Source of the DNA: Sphaeroforma sirkka
Lineage: Eukaryota > Opisthokonta > Ichthyosporea > Ichthyophonida
Direction of reading: 5' to 3'
Assembly: GCA_001586965.3 (NCBI GenBank)
Contig: LUCW03001413.1
Span: 1 to 35,936, forward strand
Length of the DNA stretch: 35,936 nt
In this document: positions 9,511 through 18,416 of the stretch, piece by piece
Numbering within the stretch: the first letter of the stretch is position 1
How the letters are laid out: each line of letters starts with the position of its first letter
Program-made: the position numbers and the translations under genes
Notes under the pieces: generated by a model
Told to the model about the DNA's origin: nothing
Database searches by the model: none
The model's input: the letters and a program-made list of their open reading frames with translations, nothing else

Positions 9511-10523
9511 ACCATCCACAGGGTACTGCATGATGGGTGCGTCCATTACTTTACTTTTGACTAGTTTAAATGCATCATCACATTCTTTAGTCCAAAGCTT
9601 TCCCAAAGGTCCTTTGTGCAGCCGTAGGTGACTGAAAGGTTTTAAGTAATGAGAAAGATGCGGTACCGAATCCGAGAAGAAGTTAACAAAACCCACACAC
9701 AGAGTTCACATCTCTTCCAGTAATTGGTGTTGATAAATCTAACAGAAACGGTTTCTTGCCAGGATCAATTTCTACCCCTGCTGCAGATACTTTGTAGCCA
9801 AGTAAGTGTATAGTATCTTTAGCAAAAGAACACTTGTCTTCGTTAATCTTAAGTTTAGCATGATTAAGTCGCTTTAAGACTTCTTTAACGAGTTTAGCAT
9901 GTTCATGTGCTGTCTTTGTAAAGATAACTATATCATCTAAATAGACTGATACGTTATACGACAGGTCCGCAAATAGTTCCATCATAACTTGTTGGAAGAA
10001 AGAAGGTAACATGCGTAAGCCTTCAGGTGCACCTTTAAACTGGTACTTACCTTGCCAAGTAAAGGAAAAGTATTTCCTATGAGGCTCATATATCTGTAGT
10101 TGATGGAATGCAGCTTTTAAGTCTATCTTGGAAAAGATAGTCGCACCTCCATTTTGCGTAGTATCTCGCTTATCTTAAGTAAGGGAAAACTATGTTGCAG
10201 AATTAGTTTGTTGATTTGGCGACAGGTCTAGTACTACTCTCGTTTTACTAAACGTTCCATCAGATTTATATTGATCGACCGCTAAGAGAGCTAAGTTAAC
10301 TGGGGTTGCATCATAATTGATTTCAATTAGACCCTGCTTTTAACCAATCTTTGATTTGGGTTTTGACAACGTCTTTGTGTCTCCAACTCACGTAGTTATG
10401 TGAAGGACACTTTAACTTAGAGAAGTCGACGTTTGTTAAGTCAAGTCTAACGTACCCATTAGAGAACTTAAACATACACCAGTCAGTTATTGCAATCTTC
10501 CTGTTTTGTATAATTAAGTCCAT
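9496..10523 (-). pseudogene. Gypsy reverse transcriptase
   Basis: Reverse transcriptase copies the element's RNA into cDNA. Read across three or more frames, the palm domain shows KTRVVLDLSPNQQT, ATIFSKIDLKAAFHQLQI with the first catalytic Asp, and FTWQGKYQFKGAPEGL. These are followed by MLPSFFQQVM and the active site SVYLDDIVIFT near 9950. Then come HLLGYKVSAAGVEIDP and a connection segment with FFSDSVPHLSHYLKPF. The motif order is that of Ty3/Gypsy RT (compare the usual MPFGL, here APEGL). Stops near 10165-10200 and frame changes near 10320 and 9690 inactivate this copy. The N-terminal part (10323-10523) precedes the fingers motif. Confidence 0.86.
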
Positions 10524-10595
10524 AATTATTCGGTGAAGTGCGGAATCATATCCTTTGCTTCACCTTCCGGAGGTTTAGGTATCTTTAACATATTA

Positions 10596-10922
10596 TCATC
10601 TGACTGATCTTTTATTCGGGTTTAGCCCATTAGGCAGACCAGTGAGTGTTATACCTAAACTGAGAAGATCAGTCATACCTATAATTAAATCGTATTTCTG
10701 AGACATGTCAGTAACGATTAGGTGAGTCTTCACTTCTCTTCTATCTGACAGCATTATGTGTGCATAGTCAATGGCTTGTTCGCAAGTAGTAACTTTGCCA
10801 TTTCTCAAGATTAAATCAGTTGTTTCCTTATGGACAGCCATATCTGTAGCGTAGGCTACTCGGCGTGAGATAGCAGAGACTTCAGCCCCTGGATCAAATA
10901 GTGCCATAACTTTTTTCTCCAT
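10596..10922 (-). pseudogene. Gypsy aspartic protease
   Basis: This 108-codon frame lies between gag and RT. It opens with VMALFDPGAEVSAISRRVA, a retropepsin-like active site in which the usual DSG or DTG is DPG. A flap-like region and the second half DLIIGMTDLLSLGI follow; the hydrophobic-IIG pattern is the standard second retropepsin motif. Retropepsins work as dimers and release the mature proteins. A Pro at the second active-site position would be unusual, so activity is uncertain. Position, length and the two motifs make the domain call likely. Confidence 0.72.
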
Positions 10923-11019
10923 TTACGAAAACTGTTTGAAAGATACGTTCATCTCCTTTGGTATAGATTTTATTGGACATTTTCTCATAATCTTGCTCTA
11001 GTGCACACATATGGTACTG

Positions 11020-12399
11020 TCAGTGCTTAACTTGGACGTCCGGTAAGTCCTTGCAATCCTCTTTGTGCCAACCATTAGTACCCTTGCAAATAGCACACTC
11101 TTTCATATAGTGTCCAAAATCTGGCTTGCCTGGTGCACACTTAACAGGGTCGTGTCTACCATTCCACTTGCCATTACGTTTTGTGAGATTGTAACCACAC
11201 TTCTTGCAAGGCGCTCTCACCTTCTTTTCACCTTTCGGTTCGGTAGAAGTAGAGCCAGTACCCCCTCCAGTAGTAGTGCGAGGTTTCTTAGTACTACGCG
11301 CAGTGTTAGTCTCTACTGCGTTACGCTTAGTGGGCTGGGTGTAGCTCGTGGTACTAAGTACTCTAGTAGAGGGATTGGTATGCTTGTGAACTATCTTCTC
11401 AAAGACAGACCAAGGCATAGATCGCAAATCACCATAGGCGATGATGTCATCATAAACTTTCTTAAAGAGGTTAGCTCCCAGAGTCTCCATCATCTGACAA
11501 ATTAATAAATATTCGCCAGTATAGGTACGACCACCCATCCGAGTATTTATATGTGTCATATGAGCTAGAGCACCTCGAATAGTGGTATCGTTCGCAAAGA
11601 ACTTGCGAGACTCTAGAAGTTCCCGGTCACGTGCATCTTCAAGAAAGGTGTTAAGTATATTATCACGCAACTGGTGCCAGGGTAGGGCTTTCCAGTTGGG
11701 CTCATGGGCCTTCAAGATAGTTCGCCATTCACCTGACTCACAGAAATGAATAAAGGCATTCATCATCTGCTTATCCTTAAGGCTGGCAGACTCCTTAAGT
11801 TGGTCGAAGGCCTTCAGTGTCTCCACTGTACTCTCATTAGTAGAGAAATCGACCTCAGCCTGCGCGTTACCTAGCTGCTTTATAAAGCTTGGTTCTAAGC
11901 GTTCACGAGGCTCATGCTCAGTGCTACGGGCTGCTAGTGCCAAGATGGTGTCTATTTCCTTTCTCTTGTTATCGATTAGATAGCGAATGTTATCCGCTTT
12001 CCTATCGTCAAGGTCAGAGTCATTCAATAGACGGTCCTGAAGGACTTGCATACCAGAGCGTAATAGCCTGAGACGAGTATGTCTGGTTCTCACTTCCTCA
12101 TCCTCAGGATTAGAGCGGGAACTCTCTAACGAGGTACTGGTGTAGCGATTGCCAAAATCGTGATTACCAGGGTTAGTTGGCAAATGAGGGTCGATATTAC
12201 GAGGATGGTAAGCCTCATCGAGTTCCATACGATCATATCCTCTGACAGGGTTAGGTTTGTCAAGAGGATGGTCAATGGTAGCATCAGAGCTATAGAGATT
12301 AAATTTTGAAATATTTCCTCTCTCACCAGTGGTAACTGGCTTAGTGGTACACGTACTGGCTGGTAATCCAGTAGGTCTCGGGTTCGAAACTGGGCCCGA
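11020..12399 (-). pseudogene. Gypsy gag, capsid and zinc-binding C-terminus
   Basis: A 402-codon frame from the Met at 12228 extends upstream in the same frame to about 12400, starting after an acidic Glu run. The middle has a helical capsid-like part (FDQLKESASLKDKQMMNAF, then WHQLRDNILNTFLEDARDR). The C-terminus is basic and Thr-rich, then holds two Cys/His clusters: CKKCGYN with His and Cys about 14-20 residues later, and CAICKGTNGWHKEDC. These resemble zinc knuckles but with longer spacing (CX2CX6HX3C in the second). The frame ends VQVKH. Order and composition fit gag of a Ty3/Gypsy element; sequence similarity to a named lineage is not clear to me. Confidence 0.72.
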
Positions 12400-12407
12400 A
12401 TTTTTTT
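12337..12407 (+). other. tRNA-like sequence antisense to gag
   Basis: On the plus strand, TGGCTTAGTGG matches the Pol III A-box and GGTTCGAAACT nearly matches the B-box, with starts 44 bases apart. Between them a perfect 6-bp stem (TACTGG/CCAGTA) encloses CTGGTAAT, close to the anticodon loop of tRNA-Thr(GGT) with one extra base. TCGGG and CCCGA could form a T-stem but enclose 12 bases instead of 7. Seven T follow at 12401-12407. The D-stem and acceptor stem do not pair, so it is not a working tRNA. It could be a tRNA relic or chance. Confidence 0.3.
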
Positions 12408-13053
12408 CTTCTTCTTCGGTATAGGAAGAATATCAGCCAAGTGGGACACGATAGAGGGGTCCACAACTGCTGCTGCCGCTAGCTCCTTCAAGACCGCTTC
12501 AGTGCGGTTCAATTGGCGTCGAGATTGAGAGGATCCAACCACTCGTTGTCGAGTTATGGCGTCCTCAGCTTCGGCCCCAAGATTTGAGCTGAATGGAATG
12601 GCTTCTCCATCGATGGCGAAACCGAAATTTTCGGACAGGTCCAATACTTCCTTTTCACTCCGGATTTGTGTTGGAGTGTCCTTTAGATGTGGAGTCATAA
12701 TGTCCCCGACATTCGTATCCACGAATTTTCCAGCCTTTCGACGTTTATCCCCAATATTTGACGGCACGTGGTCAGGGGGGCAAGCTGTCCTGAGCTTCAC
12801 TCCTAGGTGATACACGGACGCTGGCGAGCCTTTCCGTGGTAGTAGATACCTCTTCTTCCAAGGCTTTAGGATCCGACGAGTCATCCTCAGAATAATCCTC
12901 TGTACCAACCTCAGAATTGGCTTCCCCAACAGTTTCCTCGGCAGGCTCAACTCCAGGCAGGCTAGGTGTTTCCACAGGGACCTCAGGAACCTCGGCAGGC
13001 TTAGCAGGCTTATAGCTAGCGGCTCCCTTGCCTTTAGAAGTACCCTTAGCCAT
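12400..13053 (-). pseudogene. Gypsy gag N-terminal region
   Basis: The likely start is the ATG at 13053, which opens MAKGTSKGKGAASYKPAKPA, a basic start followed by a Pro/Val/Glu-rich and then acidic stretch. A frame change near 12790 leads to a second frame with DHVPSNIGDKRRKAGKF, LDLSENFGFAIDGEAI and a helical LKELAAAAVVDPSIVSHLADI. Another change in an AAG/A-rich run near 12405-12425 moves into the main gag frame. All three pieces are collinear and probably form one gag N-terminus. No named domain is visible. Confidence 0.6.
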
Positions 13054-13132
13054 AGTATTTGCTGGATAGTAAATCGATGTTAGACAGTCTAGAAGCAGTA
13101 CACTACTGTAACTACTAAATAACTGAAAAATA

Positions 13133-13727
13133 TGTAAACTTCGATGGAAATTACTAGGTTTCAAACTATATTAAACTAAAATACAATTTAGTCAGTTAGG
13201 ATTCAGCAGTGGTAGCTTGTATAAGAATGATCGGGACTGCCTCTTGTTAAGAGCCTAAATATCCTCGATCACACAGGTCGTACCTCTAGCTGTTCTTTAT
13301 TGAATAATTTTCACTAGAAGTACTAAGTGTTCATGACCACATGCCTAATTTGTAGATAGACATAATAGCGTAAGTCACGTTAATACATTAGCTGATATAA
13401 ATAAAGTTCCATCTGAAGAAAAGTTAAAAAAAGAAAAAGACTTATTGGATTTTGGAGATTGGCGGGAGGACCAAAATCTATAAGTAGTAGTTCGGAGATT
13501 ATAAAATTTAGTTTATAATATCCTACATCTACTAATGTCTCAAATAGGTCCAAGTAGATGAGTCATACCAAATACTCAGGCTATTGGAGCCATCAAAGTG
13601 AATTTAGAACACTTTGAAAATATTGGAAAAAGAGCTTGTATTAAATTATTTAAAATACAAATAAAAACCAATGTATTATCTCAATTGATCTTGATATTTT
13701 AGACTGACCGGAGGCCGTATTTCTACA
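13133..13727 (-). repeat. Gypsy 5' LTR
   Basis: This 595-bp LTR, bounded by TGTAAACTT and TTTCTACA on the plus strand, is the longer partner of 6202-6675. On the element strand the inner edge is followed by TATTTTTCAG, with no TGG. A conventional tRNA 3'-end primer site is therefore not visible. Confidence 0.92.
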
Positions 13728-13735
13728 TGGGCGCC

Positions 13736-14587
13736 TTTGGAATTTTGACATCGGTGCCAAACTGCGTGCCTCTGAGTTCGTGCAATCAGATGCCGTCGGA
13801 CACGGGACATAGTAGTCGTTGTTTACATTGATGTAACTCTTCCAGCTGTCGATCCTAGTACTGCTGACGACACATGGCTTTTAAGCATCTCTCTACCCAC
13901 TACAACATGACGAACCTCGGTATAGCCCGTCATGTCGTTGGTTTCCGAGTAATTCAGGACGGCTCTGGTGCCATCTCATTGCTCCAAGTCGCCTACATGC
14001 TGGATACCTTTCACGTGCAAGACTCTCCTACCAAGACGACCCCCGGCACCAACACCCATCCTGGCGCCCTCACTGGCGACATCTTTACGGTAAATTTTTG
14101 CAGCATCCTGGGCGCACTTGGCATTGCGGCCAACATGACGCGAGTGGACATTGCGTGCACTCTCAATCAGCTGACTGCATGCTCTGCTCAGCCCTTACGC
14201 CCTCATTATGACGCGCTGCTCCGTATACTCGTATACCTCGCCGACACCATTCATTTTTCCCTTACATATCGCCCATGCACGTCCGACCAAACACTCGACA
14301 CTGCCCTCTTAGCATATAGCGACTCTGACTGGGCATCGTGCCCACTCACGCGCAAATCTCAAACCGGCACCCTTATCTGTTTCAATTCGACCCCAATATA
14401 TTGGAGGTCTCAAAAACAGAAAACAGTTTCGAAAAGCTCTGGAGAGGCGGAATACATCGCCGGCTCGGAAACTACGCGATCCATCGCATGGATACGAAAT
14501 CTTATGCACGCACCGATTTCCTGCGGTTGCCACGCGACCCCAGAGAGGGACTATGTGCAGCACAATATGTTGTTCAGACAAACCTAG
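13736..14587 (+). pseudogene. Second Copia family, reverse transcriptase and RNase H remnant
   Basis: The piece begins inside RT. KLRASEFVQSDA is followed by VVVVYIDV, where active Copia RT has YVDD, so the active site is altered. After a frame change near 13873 a 237-codon frame runs through MTNLGIARHVVGFRVIQDG, then RVDIACTLNQL. RNase H follows with YSDSDWASCPLTRKSQTG, PIYWRSQKQKTVSKSSGEAEY and the closing WIRNLM helix. These are standard Ty1/Copia RNase H signatures. The protein differs strongly from the other Copia family here, and the DNA is more GC-rich and C-ending in codon use. It directly abuts the Gypsy LTR on its left. Confidence 0.85.
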
Positions 14588-14684
14588 TTTATCCTTTCTT
14601 AAGTCCTAAACCTCAACCGAGTTTTTCCTGCGGCTGCCACGCAACCCCAGCGAGGGACCACGTGCAGCACAATATGTTGTTCAG
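14517..14684 (+). repeat. Two 61-bp direct repeats at the end of the second Copia remnant
   Basis: The units 14517-14577 and 14624-14684 both run from TTTCCTGCGG to ATGTTGTTCAG and differ at about five positions, separated by 46 bp. The first encodes the last residues of RNase H. A purine-rich CAGAGAGGGAC lies before TGTGCAGCAC, so the LTR edge of this family may fall inside the repeat. Confidence 0.75.
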
Positions 14685-14689
14685 TATAA

Positions 14690-15560
14690 ATAGCTTTTTA
14701 ACTTTATGATAAACAACTAGTTACTAAGAAATAAGAAACGTCTGAGGGATAGGTCTCTATACATGTCCCATATTTACACCATATAAAATAGACCACAATT
14801 TGTTGTTGTTTTTTTAACAAAAATGTTCTACATATTTAAGAGGCTATGAAAAAAAAACTTCAAAAAAAGTGTTCTGTGCACACAAGGAAGTTGAGCAGTA
14901 GTTAGGAGAAAAGCTGTGACGCGATCAAGATTTACTCACGGCAAATACCTTTTATATATTTGTTCAGATAACAAGCTGTAAAGCCCTGTTACACTGTCAC
15001 GCACTACGGCTAACACTTCTGTATTTATACTAATCGTCGCCACGAATTCATCTTAGTCCATTCCTTGGTTTCTACAACCTTTACCCTCCGTGCACAGCTT
15101 CATGAGAACTTCCTCCCCATCCTCACTTAGACAACTACCGTTGCCTTTGAGTTGAAGTTCTAAATTAGGTTACAAACATCCTTATATGTCTAAGTAGACC
15201 ATTCAGTAAATCAGTGAGCCTATCTCTTGTCTAGGTTCCCTTTACATAAACCTACACCTATCAGAACACTACCTGCATAATCCAAGATAAGCGTCGTGTT
15301 GTTTCCAATCATCACTTTACTACACCTCTTTACCCTATTTTCATGTCGGTAACTATCGAAGTAAACAATGTGGTTCATATTCCAAGTTTAATAGGTTCTC
15401 TTTACTCCAGAGTAGATTCTGCTCCCTGGACCCTTATTTTATCACGCACACAACAAAATCCTTTTTAACCGAAAAATTATTTTGATAAAAAAAAATAGTT
15501 TCGTGAGGGGACCGCTTAGGGAACCCAAAAGTATTCTCTTGTAACATATTTTTTTAATTT
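14690..15560. other. Stretch without a supported feature
   Basis: I see no open frame over 60 codons, no tandem repeat and no match to the other elements here. Base composition is mixed, with short A-runs. It may be decayed LTR sequence of the second Copia family, but nothing visible proves it. Confidence 0.4.
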
Positions 15561-15705
15561 AAATCCTTTTAGGATCCCTCGGGGACCTCTTGGGGGCCTA
15601 TAAATGGAGGAAAGCGTTCCAGACAGATTTCAAGTTCAATAAAAGAAATAGGGACTCTACACTCGGTCACTCTACGGTCTACACTCTATAGTCTACATAC
15701 ACTAA
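15560..15705 (+). promoter_or_regulatory. TATA box and polyadenylation-signal cluster, LTR-like
   Basis: CTATAAATGG lies at about 15599-15608 after a CTCGGGGACCTCTTGGGG stretch. AATAAA follows about 40 bases downstream, then a run of TCTAC/GTCTAC repeats. TATA, a short transcribed part and an early AATAAA are the arrangement of an LTR U3-R region. No terminal inverted dinucleotides could be fixed, so solo LTR versus host promoter remains open. Confidence 0.4.
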
Positions 15706-15709
15706 ATAA

Positions 15710-16520
15710 GGCTGGAACGCCGCGGGGACTGAAAGCGCATATGTATAGGGGTAATTTACTTGTTTATATTTTGAATCGGCCCTATTGATTAATTTGTATA
15801 GGGTCTCAAATGGGCAAACCCCATTCCAGCCGGGGGAAAAGGAGTCACCGACGACTTTTGGGGACAGACAAGAAAATCGGTGATAAAGTCGTTAGGGACG
15901 TAGAAAAGCTGACGCTTTCAGTAATAAAACACGGCTGGGACGCCTCGGGGACTGAAAGCGCATAACTATAGAAGAAACATACTTGTTTATAATCAGACAT
16001 TCTGATTCGGGCCTATTTGTTATTTTGTATAAGGCCTCAAATGGGCAAAACCCATTCTAGCCGGAGAAAAGGCGTCACCCACGATTTTTGGCGACGGACA
16101 AAAATCGGTGATCAAATCGACAGGGACTTGGAAAAATTTACGCTTTCAGTAATAAAACACGGCTGGGACGCCTCGGGGACTGAAAGCGCATAATTATATA
16201 GGTAACTTACTTGTTTATATTCAGACATTCTGATTTGGGCCTATTCATTATTTTGTATAGGGTCTCAAATGGGCAAAACCCATTCCAGCCCGGAAAAAGG
16301 CGTCGATGATTTTTGGGGACAGACAAAAATCGGTGATAAAGTCGACAGGGACTTAGAAAAGCTTGCGCTTTCAGTAATAAAACGCGGCTGAGAAGCCGTA
16401 GGGACTGAAAGCGTATACTCGCAGGGGTAATTTATTTACTCATATTCAGACATTGGGCCTATTGATTATTTTGTATCGGGTCTCAAATGGGCAAAACCCA
16501 TTCCAGCCAATAAAAATCGG
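15710..16520 (+). repeat. Satellite of about 225 bp, four units with conserved hairpins
   Basis: Units start at GGCTGG or GGCTGA at 15710, 15933, 16161 and 16386, giving steps of 223, 228 and 225 bp; the fourth is cut at about 16520. Every junction carries CGCTTTCAGT and, about 28-30 bases later, its exact inverse ACTGAAAGCG. Each unit also holds ATGGGC..CCCAT. Units 1-3 carry a T-run/A-run hairpin around an 8-base loop. AATAAA sits just after each CTTTCAGT. No protein is encoded. Confidence 0.9.
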
Positions 16521-16769
16521 ACACTTGTTTTGCAGAAAATGTCTGGCGTGTCCTAATTTTTGCTGGTCCTTGTGAGAGGCGGGGCTAGAACGGTGTGAGA
16601 CGAACGGTGTCACTGGAGACCGGAGTCACCACCATAATTCCTTCAGATCGGTCCCCGGAGTCCCCAATGTCAGCAAATGCAACTTCTGAAGCGACAGCTT
16701 AAAAAGTACGGGGCGAATTTGAAGGTTAAGTCGTTCTTGATAATGAAGCTCAGTAAATATTCAGTATTG

Positions 16770-17385
16770 CAGAGTGCATGTGTGGATAAGTTATATCATA
16801 GATTAGTCGTCACGGTATCACAGAGTGCATGTGTGTACCACAGAGTGCATGTGTGGGTTAGTATTATCAGTACCACGGTACACATGTGGGCTACTTCTAT
16901 ACATCGCAGAGTGTATTTGTGGGTTAGTTATATCAGTAACACAGTGCATGTGTGAATTAGTTATATATACCACAGAGTGCATTTGTGTATTAGTTATATC
17001 AGTACCACAGTGCATATGTGGGCTAGTGTTATCAGTGCCACAGATTGCATGGGTGGTTTAGTAATATCAGTACCACGGTGCGTGTGTGAGTTATTTATAT
17101 TGTCAGTACATATATACCACGGAGTGCATGTGTGGGTTATTTATATTGTCAGTACCACGGTACATGTGTGAATTATTTATATTGTCAGTACATATATACC
17201 ACAGAGTGCATGTGTGGGTGAGTTATATACCACAGTTTGCATGTGTGAGTTATTTATATTGACAGTACCACGGTGCATGTGTGAGTTAGTTCTATATCAC
17301 AGAGTGCATGAGTGGGTTAGTTATATCAGTACTACGGTGCATGTGCGGGTTAGTTCTATACCACAGAGTGCATGTGAAACCCAGA
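16770..17385 (+). repeat. Minisatellite with CACAGAGTGCATGTGTG core
   Basis: About 17 degenerate units of roughly 25-45 bp have the pattern CACAGAGTGCATGTGTGGGTTAG followed by TATATCAGTAC. Variants read CACGGTGCATGTGTG. Open frames through it on both strands are products of the repeat and not genes. Confidence 0.9.
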
Positions 17386-17460
17386 GGTGTCTTTTCTCTG
17401 GTGCTTCCCCTATTTTTAGAAATACTAAAAATCCTACGGATTTTTAAGTTCACAAAAAAA

Positions 17461-17550
17461 GCGTCACGAACAATTTTTTGGCGACGGACAAAAAATTGGT
17501 GATAAAGCCCACAGGAAGTGAGGAAAGCTTACGATTTCAGTAATAAATAC
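17461..17550 (+). repeat. Detached half unit of the 225-bp satellite
   Basis: GCGTCACGAAC through GATTTCAGTAATAAA matches the second half of units 1-3. Its hairpin arms are CAATTTTTTG (17471-17480) and CAAAAAATTG (17489-17498) around the loop GCGACGGA, the same loop as in unit 2. The unit's first half is missing, replaced by the minisatellite block to its left. Confidence 0.85.
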
Positions 17551-17580
17551 AGCAATTTAAAAAAGTAAATACGCATTCCG

Positions 17581-17583
<3 letters not shown>

Positions 17584-17622
<39 letters not shown>

Positions 17623-17940
17623 GTACCCCACTATTCACTATCCCTGCGGGGTAGTTAATAGTAACATACGTTTACAGGGTCCGACGGTACGTTTTCTGAT
17701 TACCCTAACTTGGGTTTTGTTTGGGTTTTTGGTCTCACAACCCTCCCCTTACCGCTCCCGCTCCCGCCAAAAAAATTTAAAAAAATTTAAAACAATTGTC
17801 GATATTTTACGCACATGCACTGGGGCCCATGGAGAGTGTAAATTTCTGAAAGTGCAGACACAAACACATACAATATGATAATCGCTATTTATTTATTTTG
17901 CCTGCATCTCTCATATAAACCGGGTTGCCTTGCGCTTACA
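17584..17940. other. (TA)n run and stretch without a supported gene
   Basis: A (TA)n run fills 17584-17619. The rest holds one 86-codon frame with a T-rich centre and no recognisable domain, plus a CT/CCGCTCCCG-rich patch near 17750. I do not call a gene. Confidence 0.5.
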
Positions 17941-17997
17941 TAATGACCCAGTCTAAGCCAGATATTCTTAGGGCTTCGTATACATACTGTTTAGATT

Positions 17998-18105
17998 ATG
18001 ATCACGAGAAAGCAAAAATCCGTTGCCCAGAAGAAGGATACAACGATCGAAAAGGCTCTGAGAATTGAAGGCATGATCAGCTCTGAGCTAGCCACAAACG
18101 CATAA
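17998..18105 (+). CDS. Short open frame, possible exon of an unknown gene
   Basis: Thirty-five codons start at an ATG. The translation contains ITRKQKSVAQKKD and EKALRIEGMISSELA: Lys-rich, then an amphipathic helix, and unlike the repeat-derived frames around it. A stop follows at 18103-18105. A GT-started, TTTTGCGCAG-ended intron could lie at about 18111-18177, and a second open acidic segment follows. The stop before the donor argues against simple splicing unless a base is wrong. Function unknown. Confidence 0.28.
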   Translation: MITRKQKSVAQKKDTTIEKALRIEGMISSELATNA

Positions 18106-18177
18106 CTTGAGGTTGCTTTCAAACATACATACACAGTCTGTATTTATCGATTTAACCTATTCCACTATTTTGCGCAG

Positions 18178-18275
18178 ATGGATCTGAGAATGTTGAAGAC
18201 GTAGAGGAACGAGCTGATATCGAATACCCCGAAACTAACGAAAACCAGAGTACAAGCATGCCTCTCGATTTAAAT
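18178..18275 (+). CDS. Short acidic open segment, possible second exon
   Basis: After a pyrimidine-rich tract ending GCGCAG, one frame reads GSENVEDVEERADIEYPE and then NENQSTSMPLDLN before entering microsatellite sequence. The acidic, Glu-rich composition looks like real protein rather than repeat. It would join the preceding 35-codon segment only with splicing. No family is recognised. Confidence 0.25.
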
Positions 18276-18289
18276 ATATATAGATATAC

Positions 18290-18359
18290 AAATCGTTTGT
18301 GTGTGTGTGTGTGCGTATGTGTGTGTATGTGTATGTATATATATATTTGTGTGCGTGGT

Positions 18360-18416
<57 letters not shown>

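Larger units (their letters stand above)
6202..13727 (-). mobile_element. Ty3/Gypsy retrotransposon with two LTRs
   Basis: This is a 7.5-kb minus-strand element. It has TG...CA-bounded LTRs at both ends and the Ty3/Gypsy order gag, protease, RT, RNase H, integrase, which separates it from Copia. An extra methyltransferase-like domain lies between RNase H and integrase. The reading frame is broken many times, so this copy is inactive. No matching target-site duplication is visible: the flanks are TGTCC on the left and TGGGC on the right. The left flank is Copia copy A and the right flank is a different Copia family. Confidence 0.9.

Noticed and set aside
11065-11505. A 146-codon plus-strand frame antisense to Gypsy gag
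   Set aside because: It lies fully within the stronger minus-strand gag frame and has no recognisable domain.
12337-12407. A functional tRNA-Thr gene
   Set aside because: D-stem and acceptor stem do not pair, the anticodon loop has 8 bases and the T-loop 12; only boxes and one stem remain.
6202-13727. A DIRS-type element, because of the methyltransferase-like domain
   Set aside because: It has direct LTRs with TG...CA ends and a DDE integrase with zinc module, and no tyrosine recombinase was seen.
16770-17385. Repeat-spacer pattern that might suggest a CRISPR array
   Set aside because: Units vary in length and sequence, spacers are themselves repeats, and the setting is eukaryotic.
16677-17447. 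Several overlapping Cys/Val/Ser-rich frames
   Set aside because: They are translations of the CACAGAGTGCATGTGTG minisatellite on both strands, with no independent start or domain.
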